A DNA stretch of 64,000 bases from Mycolicibacterium goodii (GTDB lineage: Bacteria; Actinomycetota; Actinomycetes; Mycobacteriales; Mycobacteriaceae): NCBI RefSeq assembly GCF_001187505.1, contig NZ_CP012150.1, forward strand, positions 682,001 to 746,000. The letters are read 5' to 3'. The notes under the pieces are model-generated. The model was not told where the DNA came from and made no database searches. It saw only the letters and a list, made by a program, of their open reading frames with translations. Below are positions 46,473-56,118 of the stretch, piece by piece (the stretch's first letter is position 1; each line of letters opens with the position of its first letter). The translations under genes and the position numbers were made by a program.

Positions 46473-47123
46473 GTGAGCGACGACGTTCCGCTGCTCCGCA
46501 ACAAATCCGGGACAGCCCGCGAACGTGATCCCCAGGCACCGGTCGAGGAACTGGAGTTCGAGGCCGCGATCGGTCGCAACGTGCGCCGGCTGCGCCAACA
46601 GCACGGTCTCACCGTCGCCGAGATGGCAGCCCGCGTCGGCATCTCCAAGGCGATGATGTCGAAGATCGAGAACGCGCAGACCTCGTGCAGCCTGTCCACG
46701 TTGGCGCTGCTGGCGAAGGGGCTCGACGTGCCCGTCACGAGCCTGTTCCGCGGCGCCGACGTGGAACGGCCCGCGGCTTTCGTGAAAGCCGGAACCGGCC
46801 CGGAAATCGTCCGCAACGGCTCCAAGCAGGGCCATGAATACCAATTGCTGAGTTCACTGCGCGGCGAGCACAAACGGCTCGAATGCCTGCACGTCACCCT
46901 CACCGAGAAAAGCCAGACCTATCCGCTTTTCCAGCACCCCGGCACCGAGTTCATCTACATGCTCGAAGGCGTCATGGACTACAGCCACAGCCGTACGGTG
47001 TACCGGCTGCAACCTGGCGACTCGCTGCAGATCGACGGTGAGGGCGCGCACGGACCGGTGGATCTGGTCGAATTGCCGATCCGTTTTCTGTCGGTCATCG
47101 CATTCCCCGATTCACAGGTCTGA
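46473..47123 (+). CDS. XRE-family regulator with C-terminal cupin domain
   Basis: This 216-residue protein starts at GTG 46473, with AGGAGGGG upstream. The helix-turn-helix is at ~33-88 (NVRRLRQQHGLTVAEMAARVGISKAMMSKIE), and a cupin_2 domain is at ~130-205 (FQHPGTEFIYMLEGVMDYSH, LQPGDSLQIDGEGAHGPVDLVE). This layout (PuuR/SutR type) senses a small metabolite and often controls amine or amino acid oxidation genes. It is last in the glnT run, 26 bp after the FAD enzyme, and the divergence-free layout suggests autoregulation of the block. A hairpin terminator follows. Confidence 0.92.
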   Translation: MSDDVPLLRNKSGTARERDPQAPVEELEFEAAIGRNVRRLRQQHGLTVAEMAARVGISKAMMSKIENAQTSCSLSTLALLAKGLDVPVTSLFRGADVERPAAFVKAGTGPEIVRNGSKQGHEYQLLSSLRGEHKRLECLHVTLTEKSQTYPLFQHPGTEFIYMLEGVMDYSHSRTVYRLQPGDSLQIDGEGAHGPVDLVELPIRFLSVIAFPDSQV

Positions 47124-47136
47124 GTTTCCCGGTTCG

Positions 47137-47160
47137 CACCGACCGGGCGCGCTGTCGGTG
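47137..47160 (+). terminator. Hairpin closing the glnT–xre run
   Basis: CACCGAC (47137-47143) and GTCGGTG (47154-47160) form a 7-bp stem with a 10-nt loop, followed by TTTGTGG. It lies 13 bp after the regulator stop. The rest of the gap to 47301 is AT-richer than the surroundings and should contain the promoter of the nitrile hydratase genes, ending in an AAAAGGGGG ribosome site. Confidence 0.55.
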
Positions 47161-47301
47161 TTTGTGGCCGGATGCCCATCGCGGTGCGAGCGGACTAAGC
47201 ATTTTCGCAGGCGTAAAAACCCGGAATTGCACTGCGCAAACACCCGCGCATGGTTACAGTTCGCGTGTCGATTTCATGGCGGACTTCAAAAGGGGGCCCA
47301 C

Positions 47302-48141
47302 GTGAGTTCAGCCGCCGAACGGGCAGCGAAATTGGAACTGGTGGGTCGCCTCAAAGCGCACTTCCCGGAAATACCCGACGCCCCGCCACCCGACCTCGTC
47401 GACCATGACCGGTTCCTCGCGTACATGAAGACGGTCCACGACGTCGGCGGTGAACCGGACGCGCCGATGAAGTACGAGAACAAGGAGTACGAGTACTGGG
47501 AGCACATGACCTACGTCATCTGCGAGGTGCTCGCATGGCGTGGCATCTGGCTCTCCGAGGAGCGCCGCCGCATCGGCAACGTCGACGTGGGACGCGCCAT
47601 CTACCAGGGCATCCCCTACTACGGTCGGTGGTTGTGGGCCGTTGCCCGGGTGCTGATCGAAAAGCACCACATCAGCCACGGTGAACTCACCGAACGCATG
47701 GTCGAGGTGCAGGAACGCTACAAGGACGGGCTGGCCGCACGCACGCTGGAGGCCACACCGAGATCCGAGGGTGACGGCGCCGGGGTCAGACGCAACGAAC
47801 ACCACATCCGCGCGGTCGGAATCGGCGACCCGCAGATCTACGCCGGGACGGCGGGCACCCCAAGGTTCTCGGTCGGCGAGGCCGTGGTGGTGCGCGACCT
47901 GCCCGCCCTGCTCTACACGCGCACACCCGAATACGTGCGCGGTGCCCAAGGCGTGATCGCGGAGGTCACCTACGAGAGCCCGGCGCCCGAGGACGAGACC
48001 TGGGACCGCACCGACGCCAAACCCGAGTGGTTCTACATCGTGCGCTTCAACCTCTCCGAATTGTTCTACGGCTACACCGGAACGACGACGGACACACTGC
48101 AAACCGAGATCCCCGAACGCTGGTTGGAGAAGAGCGTATGA
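47302..48141 (+). CDS. Nitrile hydratase/thiocyanate hydrolase beta-type subunit
   Basis: The product has 279 residues from GTG 47302 after AAAAGGGGG. The helical N-terminal domain contains MKTVHDVGGEPDAPM and EYWEHMTYVICEVLAWRGIWLSEERRRIG, then YQGIPYYGRWLWAVARVLIEKHHI. The C-terminal part is an SH3-like barrel (FSVGEAVVVRD … FYIVRFNLSELFYGY … IPERWLE), the fold of nitrile hydratase β. The ICEVLAW/SEERRR features are closer to thiocyanate hydrolase β than to classical nitrile hydratase, as far as I can judge unaligned. It is the first gene of a three-gene operon with ATGA coupling to the metal subunit. Confidence 0.8.
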   Translation: MSSAAERAAKLELVGRLKAHFPEIPDAPPPDLVDHDRFLAYMKTVHDVGGEPDAPMKYENKEYEYWEHMTYVICEVLAWRGIWLSEERRRIGNVDVGRAIYQGIPYYGRWLWAVARVLIEKHHISHGELTERMVEVQERYKDGLAARTLEATPRSEGDGAGVRRNEHHIRAVGIGDPQIYAGTAGTPRFSVGEAVVVRDLPALLYTRTPEYVRGAQGVIAEVTYESPAPEDETWDRTDAKPEWFYIVRFNLSELFYGYTGTTTDTLQTEIPERWLEKSV

Positions 48142-48848
48142 GCGGTAATCACGATCACGACCATGACCATGACCGCACGGTGAAACCCATGGTCGACGAG
48201 GTCACCGACTTCGAGGTGCTCGAGATCGCGTTGCGCGAACTGTGCATCGAGAAGGGCATCTTCACCGCCGAGGAGCACCGCCGGTTCACCGAGTTCGCCG
48301 AGCAGATCGGGCCGACGCCGGCCGCGCGCCTGGTGGCCAGGGCCTGGCTGGACCCCGACTTCAAGCGCCTCGCACTCACCGATGCGCTGGCCGCCAGCAA
48401 GGAGGTGGGCGTCGACTGGCTGGAACCCACCGGGTTCGGAACCCCCAGTGATTTCACGGCTTTCAAGATTCTCGAGGACACCCCGACGCTGCACCATGTG
48501 ATCGTGTGCGCGTTGTGCTCGTGTTACCCGCGGCCGATCCTGGGCAACTCCCCCGAGTGGTACCGCACGCCGAACTACCGCAGGCGACTCGTGCGTTGGC
48601 CCCGGCAGGTGCTCGCCGAGTTCGGGCTGTATCTGCCCGACGATGTCGAGGTCCGCGTGGAGGACTCCAACCAGAAGCACCGGTTCATGGTGATGCCGAT
48701 GCGCCCCGAGGGCACCGACGGCTGGACCGAGGATCAACTCGCCGAGATCATCACCCGCGACTGCCTTATCGGCGTCGCGCTGCCCAAGCCGGGGGTCACC
48801 ACCAACGTGATCGTCGATACCCGTCCCGCGATCCACCCGGCGGGTTGA
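48138..48848 (+). CDS. Nitrile hydratase alpha / thiocyanate hydrolase gamma-type catalytic subunit
   Basis: This 236-residue catalytic subunit has the metal claw V-C-A-L-C-S-C with C124, C127, S128 and C129; in this family two cysteines are oxidised and Co(III) or Fe(III) is bound by the thiolates and main-chain amides. Conserved surroundings are PRPILGNSPEWYRTPNYRRRLVRWPRQVL and EGTDGWTEDQLAEIITRDCLIGVALP. Alanine in the third position is unusual (Thr in Co, Ser in Fe nitrile hydratases). RDCLIGVA recalls thiocyanate hydrolase γ. The N-terminus is a His-Asp repeat (NHDHDHDHDR) that may bind metal. The reaction is either nitrile to amide or thiocyanate to COS and NH3. Confidence 0.85.
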   Translation: MSGNHDHDHDHDRTVKPMVDEVTDFEVLEIALRELCIEKGIFTAEEHRRFTEFAEQIGPTPAARLVARAWLDPDFKRLALTDALAASKEVGVDWLEPTGFGTPSDFTAFKILEDTPTLHHVIVCALCSCYPRPILGNSPEWYRTPNYRRRLVRWPRQVLAEFGLYLPDDVEVRVEDSNQKHRFMVMPMRPEGTDGWTEDQLAEIITRDCLIGVALPKPGVTTNVIVDTRPAIHPAG

Positions 48849-48850
48849 TC

Positions 48851-49201
48851 GTGCCCGAGCTGCCCGACCACCTTCCCACCCTCAGCCACATCGTCGAGCG
48901 CAACCAGACCTGGCCGGTGATGGCCGCCAAGTACGGCGTGGAAAACCCTGTGCCGCCGTGGAAGTCGAGCCTCGACGGAATGTGCGACGCGCTCGACCGT
49001 TCGGCGTGCGGACCGGAGGTGCTGAACTTCAAGGACCGCCGTGACGAGGAGGACACCCTGTCGGCGACGGTGTACGCCGATGTGCCCTACCCGGAGAATC
49101 AGCTACTGGCGCTTGCGCATTCACTGCTCGCGCGTGGGGTGATCGACGAAGCCGAACTGCAGCGGCGCATCGAGACCGTGCGCGCCCGGCTTGAGGCCTG
49201 A
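48851..49201 (+). CDS. Small third subunit or activator of the nitrile hydratase-like enzyme
   Basis: This 116-residue protein starts at GTG 48851, 2 bp after the catalytic gene. It reads PELPDHLPTLSHIVERNQTW, then PVMAAKYGVENPVPPWKSSLDG, and ends in a helical segment (LLALAHSLLARGVIDEAELQRRIETVRARL) like the N-terminal domain of nitrile hydratase β. Two roles fit: the extra small subunit of three-part enzymes (thiocyanate hydrolase, toyocamycin nitrile hydratase) or a metallochaperone-activator of the α subunit. No separate P47K-type activator gene is present nearby. The longer frame from 48506 is a shadow. Confidence 0.72.
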   Translation: MPELPDHLPTLSHIVERNQTWPVMAAKYGVENPVPPWKSSLDGMCDALDRSACGPEVLNFKDRRDEEDTLSATVYADVPYPENQLLALAHSLLARGVIDEAELQRRIETVRARLEA

Positions 49202-49305
49202 CGGGACACCCCTGGCGTACACCTGAAGGACAGCTGTTCGTCACTTATCGTCTTGCCGCTCATGTGCTTTAGTGTTTGCTGCGCTGGAACGCGCAGAGGA
49301 GGCAC

Positions 49306-50679
49306 ATGAGCACAACCCGCGACGCCACGATCGATCTGCGCCAGACGGTCGCGTTGAACACGCCCAAGGCCGTCGAGTTGTGGCTCGAGGTCACCACCGA
49401 CTCCGATGAGCGGGAGCGCCAACTCGCGACGCTGTCGCATGCGGAACGCCGCCGGCTCGGTGACCTGCTCGACGCGAACACCGGGGCCGAGCTGTTGTGC
49501 AGCGTCGAACTCGACCTCGCGGCACGGCTGCTCAAATCCGTGTCGGAGGCCTCGGCGGCACGGGTGCTGGCGGTGCTCAACGCGCCCGACGCGGCGGACA
49601 TCCTGCGTGAACTCGACGAACACCGGCGTGAAGCGGTGCTGGCGGCCATGCCCATCGAACGGGCCAGGGCACTGCTCGACGTGCTGGCCTGGCCGCAGGA
49701 CTCGGTGGCCGCCCGCATGCACACCGAGACCCCGAGCGTCGCCCCGTCCGCGACCATCGCCGAGGCCGTCGACCAGATCCGCGACTACGCCGCGGCGCAC
49801 CCCGATGAGACGGTCGGGGCGTCGGTGTGGGTCGTCGACGAGGACAACACGCTGCGCGGGGCGGTGCGGCTGCGTGACCTGGTGCTGGCGCAGCCGCAGC
49901 TACCGGTCGGCACGCTGATGCGCGACGTGCCGGTGACGGTGACACCGCTGACCGACATCGAGGAGGCCGCCAAGACGCTGATCGAGCACAGGCTCGACGA
50001 GCTGCCCGTCGTCGACGCCGAGCGCAGGCTGCTGGGCGTCCTCGTCGAGGACGACGCCATCGAGGCCGTCGAGCGCAAGACCACCGAGGACGCCGAGCGG
50101 CAGGGCGGTTCGGAACCGCTCGATGTGCCGTATCTGCGCGCCTCCCCGTGGCTGCTGTGGCGCAAGCGCATCGTGTGGTTGCTGGCGCTGTTCGTCGCCG
50201 AGGCGTACACCGGCACGGTGCTGCGCGCGTTCGAGGACGAGATGGAAGCCGTCGTCGCGTTGGCGTTCTTCATCCCGCTGCTGATCGGCACCGGCGGCAA
50301 CACCGGCACCCAGATCACGACGACGCTGGTCCGCGCGATGGGCACCGGCCAGATCCGGTTCCGCGACCTGCCCGCCATCGTGTCCAAGGAGGTCTCGACG
50401 GGCTTCCTGATCGCGGTCGCGATGGCGGTCGCGGCGCTGATCCGGGCGTGGTCGCTGGGCGTCGGCCCGGAGGTGACGCTCACGGTGTGCCTGACCGTCG
50501 CGGCCATCGTGATGTGGTCGTCGCTGGTGTCGTCGGTGCTGCCGCTGGTGCTGAAGAAACTGCGCGTGGACCCGGCCGTGGTGTCGGCGCCGATGATCGC
50601 GACCGTGGTCGACGGGACCGGTCTGATGATCTACTTCTGGATCGCGCACCTGACATTGCCCCAGCTCGCGGGCCTGTGA
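49306..50679 (+). CDS. mgtE: MgtE-type magnesium transporter
   Basis: The protein has 457 residues from ATG 49306 with AGAGGAGG upstream. The N-terminal helical domain (~25-130, with DAADILRELDEHRREAVLAAM), a pair of CBS domains (~135-260, TLMRDVPVTVTPLTDIEEAAKTLIEHRLDELPVV) and five transmembrane helices (~295-455) follow the MgtE order. The family pore sequence is present as FIPLLIGTGGNTGTQ. The cytoplasmic domains sense Mg2+ and gate the channel. The upstream 104 bp (49202-49305) has no M-box-like structure that I can see. It is a stand-alone gene before leuA. Confidence 0.93.
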   Translation: MSTTRDATIDLRQTVALNTPKAVELWLEVTTDSDERERQLATLSHAERRRLGDLLDANTGAELLCSVELDLAARLLKSVSEASAARVLAVLNAPDAADILRELDEHRREAVLAAMPIERARALLDVLAWPQDSVAARMHTETPSVAPSATIAEAVDQIRDYAAAHPDETVGASVWVVDEDNTLRGAVRLRDLVLAQPQLPVGTLMRDVPVTVTPLTDIEEAAKTLIEHRLDELPVVDAERRLLGVLVEDDAIEAVERKTTEDAERQGGSEPLDVPYLRASPWLLWRKRIVWLLALFVAEAYTGTVLRAFEDEMEAVVALAFFIPLLIGTGGNTGTQITTTLVRAMGTGQIRFRDLPAIVSKEVSTGFLIAVAMAVAALIRAWSLGVGPEVTLTVCLTVAAIVMWSSLVSSVLPLVLKKLRVDPAVVSAPMIATVVDGTGLMIYFWIAHLTLPQLAGL

Positions 50680-50727
50680 GGCGGCCGCGTTTGGGTCTTG
50701 CAACCCGGGCGCGCTATGGTGGTCGGC

Positions 50728-50762
50728 GTGCAGCGGGTGCTCCTTCTCGGACGCCGCGGCGG

Positions 50763-50769
<7 letters not shown>
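50728..50769 (+). CDS. Leucine-rich leader peptide of leuA
   Basis: GTG 50728 opens a 13-residue peptide MQRVLLLGRRGGV with three consecutive leucine codons (CTC CTT CTC, 50740-50748) and TGA at 50767-50769. It lies 75 bp before the leuA start. Its Leu run is immediately followed by alternative hairpins, the hallmark of a ribosome-mediated attenuator. Leucine attenuation of leuA has been predicted in actinobacteria. There is no strong ribosome site, so leaderless initiation is likely. Confidence 0.7.
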
Positions 50770-52653
<1,884 letters not shown>

Positions 52654-52664
52654 ATTTCCGCTTC

Positions 52665-52706
52665 ACGTCGGCGCCGTTGCCATGCAACGGCGCCGACGTC
52701 GTTTTG
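52665..52706 (+). terminator. Strong intrinsic terminator after leuA
   Basis: A perfect 16-bp stem, ACGTCGGCGCCGTTGC (52665-52680) with GCAACGGCGCCGACGT (52684-52699), and a 3-nt loop, followed by CGTTTTGG. It lies 12 bp past the leuA stop and separates leuA from gdh. Confidence 0.9.
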
Positions 52707-52766
52707 GCCATGTACAGAATGTCCATTTCTGACCTTGATCGGTGACGAAGTGTCAGGGGCGCGGCC

Positions 52767-52802
52767 GGTGTTCGGCCCGCAGACTCATATCTGTCGAACA
52801 CC
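52767..52802. promoter_or_regulatory. Inverted repeat upstream of the glutamate dehydrogenase
   Basis: GGTGTTCG (52767-52774) and CGAACACC (52795-52802) are exact inverted copies 20 bp apart (two helical turns centre to centre is roughly 28 bp), ending 10 bp before the AGGGAGGAA ribosome site of gdh. It could be an operator or a leader hairpin masking the start region. Confidence 0.45.
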
Positions 52803-52823
52803 AACCCGATCAGGGAGGAACTT

Positions 52824-55800
52824 GTGTCCACCGCGTTCTTCAACGGCGAAGAACTTGACGCACTGACCGGTGACGAGATCACCGTCGCGCTGCATCATCC
52901 CGTCCACCCCAACAAACCTCTGCGATTCGTCCTCGCGGCTGCGCAGCCCGTACCGCTGCGCCGGATGCTGCCCGCGCTGGAGAGCATGGATCTCGAGGTC
53001 ATCAACGAAGACACCTCGTCACCGACCCGAAGCGACGGCTCGGTGTGCCACGTCTACGAGCTTGTCCTCGACCCCGGCACCGCCGGTGCGCAGGGATTCG
53101 CGCGGGACTGGGCCCGGGCACAACACCAGATCTGTGACACCTTCCGCGCCATCTGGGCCGGCCGCATCGAGGCCGACCGGCTCAACGCGCTGATCCCCGC
53201 CGCCGGGCTCGACTGGCGTCAGGTCGCGGTGCTGCGCAGCTACAGTCGCTACCTGCGTCAACTCCCGCTGCCGTACGGGCAGGGCCGCATCCAGCAGGTG
53301 CTGCTGGACCACCCCCAGGCGACCGAGGCGGTCGTCGCGCTGTTCGAGGCCCGGTTCGCCTGGCAGTCGGTCTCGTCCGGTTCGGTGCGGGAACGCGACA
53401 TGACCGCGGCCGATCAACGCCTGCAGGCCGAGATCGACCGGGTGGTCCACATCGACGCCGACCGCATCCTGCGCACCTACCGCAGCCTGGTCAATGCCAC
53501 CGTGCGCACCAATGCGTTCACCCCGGAAGCGCTCACACCGAAGGCGCCGTACCTGGTGCACAAGTTCGACGCACCCGCGATCGACGAACTGCCGCAGCCG
53601 CGTCCGCGGTCGGAGATCTTCGTCTACGCACCGCAGTTCGAGGGTCTGCACCTGCGGTTCGGCCTGGTCGCCCGCGGCGGGCTGCGCTGGTCGGACCGTC
53701 ACGACGACTACCGCACCGAGGTGCTCGGCCTGGTCAAGGCACAGGCGGTCAAGAACGCGATGATCGTGCCCGCGGGCGCCAAGGGTGTTTTCGTCGTCAA
53801 GCCGCCTTCGGCGTCGCGCACCGACGGCATGCGCTGCTACAAGCAGTTCGTCTCGGCACTGCTCGACACCGTCGACAACACCGTCAACACCGTGGACAAC
53901 ACTGTCGACACCGGTACCACCGGGTCCGTTGAGCGGCCCGCACCCGAGGGTGTGGTGTGCCACGACGGCCCCGACCCGTATCTGGTGGTGGCGGCCGACA
54001 AGGGCACCGCGACGTTCTCCGACATCGCCAACGCGGTCGCGCTCGACCGCGGCTACTGGCTCGGTGACGCGTTCGCCTCCGGCGGGTCGGCGGGCTACGA
54101 CCACAAGGCCATGGGCATCACCGCGCGCGGCGCCTGGGTCAGCGGCGACAGCCACCTGCAGGAACTCGGGATCGATTCGGCCACCGAGGAATTCCGTGTC
54201 GTCGGCATCGGCGACATGAGCGGGGACGTGTTCGGCAACGGTATGCTGCTGCGCCGCGGTATCCGGCTGGTGGCCGCGTTCGACCATCGCCACATCTTCG
54301 TCGACCCGGAACCGTCGACGCAGGCGGCCTACCGCGAACGGCAGCGACTCTTCGCGCTGCCACGCTCGTCGTGGGACGACTACGACCGCAACGTGATCAG
54401 CGCGGGTGGCGGGGTGTGGCCGCGCACCGCGAAGCGGATCGCGGTGTCGCCACAGATGCGCGCGGCGCTCGGTATCGACGGGGAGATGTCGTCGGTGACG
54501 CCGACGGAGCTGATCCGCCACATCCTGTGCGCGCCGGTCGATCTGCTGTTCAACGGCGGCATCGGCACCTACATCAAGGCCTCCGACGAGCAGCACGGCG
54601 ACGTCGGTGACAAGGTCAACGACAACGTGCGGGTCGATGCGGCGCAGGTGCGGGCCAGGGTCATCGTCGAAGGCGGCAACCTCGGCGTCTCGCCGCGCGG
54701 GCGCATCGAATTCGCGCGCACCGGCGGCCACCTCAACACCGACGCGATCGACAACGCCGCCGGCGTGGACTGCTCGGACCACGAGGTGAACCTGAAGATC
54801 CTGCTGGCCGGCCGGATCCCCGGCACCGAGCGCAACCAGCTGCTGGCCGACATGACCGACGAGGTCGCCGCGCACGTCCTGGCCAACAACCGGGCCCACA
54901 ACCGCCTGCTGCGCGACGCGCAATCCAATGCCGCGCAGATGGTGTCGGTGCACGCCCGGATGACCACCGCACTCGAACATGCGGGCCTGGTGCGCGAGCG
55001 CGAACACCTGCCCAGCGCAGAGGAATTCGCCGCACTGGCATCCGCCGGTGCAGGCCTCACCCGGCCGCAGCTCGCGACGCTGATGGCGCACACCAAGCTC
55101 GCGCTGAAGGCTGATCTGCTGGCCGCCGACGATTTCGACGATCCGTATTTCACCGCGGCACTGCACCGGTACTTCCCGGCGACGTTGCGGCGGCGGCTCG
55201 GTGACCGCCTCGCCGAGCATCCGCTGCGGCGCGAGATCATCGCGACGTCGGTGGTCAACCATGTGCTGGCCACCTCGGGCCTGACCTATGCGTTCCGTCT
55301 TGTCGAGGAAACCGACTGCAGTACAAGCGAAATCGTGCGGTCGCACGCCGTCGTCTCGGAGGTTTTCGAGCTCGACGCGCTGTGGCACGACATCCACGCC
55401 GCGGGAATGTCGCCGCAACTGACCGACAGCCTGATCATCGAGGGCAGGCGCCTGTTGGACCGCGCATCGCGGTGGTTTCTGCTGAACCGTCCGCAGCCGT
55501 TGTCGATCGACGCCGAGGCCGCGCGGTTCCAGGCGGTCGCGACGTTGCGCGGCAAGCTCTCGGAGATGCTGCGCGGCGAGGAACTGCTCACCGTCACCCG
55601 GATTCACGACGAGTACCTCGACCAGGGGGTCCCCGCCGACGTCGCGCGCAGGCTCAGCGAGGCGCTGTACGCCTACAGCCTGCTCGACATCATCGACATC
55701 GCGCACGCACACGAAGAGGACGCCACCAGGCTCGCGCACATCTATTTCGAGCTTTCGGCGTATCTGGGAGTCGACGGTCTGCTGTACGCGGTGTCGTCGC

Positions 55801-56075
55801 TGCCCCGCAACGGCCGGTGGAACGCGTTGGCCCGCCTGGCGCTGCGCGAGGATCTGTACCGGTCGCTGCGGGACCTGGCGCGTGACGTCCACCGCCTCGT
55901 CGGCCCCCACACCGACAACGTCGACGTCATCGCCGAGTTCGAGGCCTACAACCGGCCCAGGATCGAACGGGCCCGCCGCACCCTGCGTGAGGTTCTGGCC
56001 GTCGAGCATCCCGATCTGGCGACGCTGTCGGTGGCGACCGCACAGGTGCGCCGCCTGACCGCCGCGGGCGGCTAG
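52824..56075 (+). CDS. gdh: Large NAD-dependent glutamate dehydrogenase (L-GDH, ~115 kDa class)
   Basis: The enzyme has 1083 residues from GTG 52824 after AGGGAGGAA. The N-terminal ~250 residues are a regulatory region, shorter than in the 180-kDa class. The catalytic domain starts near 265 (FEGLHLRFGLVARGGLRWSDRHDDYRTEVLGLVKAQAVKNA) with catalytic lysine segments and VVAADKGTATFSDIAN, GDAFASGGSAGYDHKAMGITARGAW and GIGDMSGDVFGNGML. The C-terminal ~350 residues are helical. It deaminates glutamate to 2-oxoglutarate with NAD+, or the reverse. A short duplicated segment (TVDNTVN/TVDNTVD) lies in the catalytic domain. It is monocistronic, between the leuA terminator and the convergent dnaQ-like gene. 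Confidence 0.93.
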   Translation: MSTAFFNGEELDALTGDEITVALHHPVHPNKPLRFVLAAAQPVPLRRMLPALESMDLEVINEDTSSPTRSDGSVCHVYELVLDPGTAGAQGFARDWARAQHQICDTFRAIWAGRIEADRLNALIPAAGLDWRQVAVLRSYSRYLRQLPLPYGQGRIQQVLLDHPQATEAVVALFEARFAWQSVSSGSVRERDMTAADQRLQAEIDRVVHIDADRILRTYRSLVNATVRTNAFTPEALTPKAPYLVHKFDAPAIDELPQPRPRSEIFVYAPQFEGLHLRFGLVARGGLRWSDRHDDYRTEVLGLVKAQAVKNAMIVPAGAKGVFVVKPPSASRTDGMRCYKQFVSALLDTVDNTVNTVDNTVDTGTTGSVERPAPEGVVCHDGPDPYLVVAADKGTATFSDIANAVALDRGYWLGDAFASGGSAGYDHKAMGITARGAWVSGDSHLQELGIDSATEEFRVVGIGDMSGDVFGNGMLLRRGIRLVAAFDHRHIFVDPEPSTQAAYRERQRLFALPRSSWDDYDRNVISAGGGVWPRTAKRIAVSPQMRAALGIDGEMSSVTPTELIRHILCAPVDLLFNGGIGTYIKASDEQHGDVGDKVNDNVRVDAAQVRARVIVEGGNLGVSPRGRIEFARTGGHLNTDAIDNAAGVDCSDHEVNLKILLAGRIPGTERNQLLADMTDEVAAHVLANNRAHNRLLRDAQSNAAQMVSVHARMTTALEHAGLVREREHLPSAEEFAALASAGAGLTRPQLATLMAHTKLALKADLLAADDFDDPYFTAALHRYFPATLRRRLGDRLAEHPLRREIIATSVVNHVLATSGLTYAFRLVEETDCSTSEIVRSHAVVSEVFELDALWHDIHAAGMSPQLTDSLIIEGRRLLDRASRWFLLNRPQPLSIDAEAARFQAVATLRGKLSEMLRGEELLTVTRIHDEYLDQGVPADVARRLSEALYAYSLLDIIDIAHAHEEDATRLAHIYFELSAYLGVDGLLYAVSSLPRNGRWNALARLALREDLYRSLRDLARDVHRLVGPHTDNVDVIAEFEAYNRPRIERARRTLREVLAVEHPDLATLSVATAQVRRLTAAGG

Positions 56076-56118
56076 CCCGCAGGCGGATCAGACCGGGGAA
56101 CCACCGCGTCGATCCGAC

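Noticed and set aside
49202..49305. M-box magnesium riboswitch before mgtE
   Set aside because: Only 104 bp, without the long conserved helices of the M-box; no matching structure found by eye.
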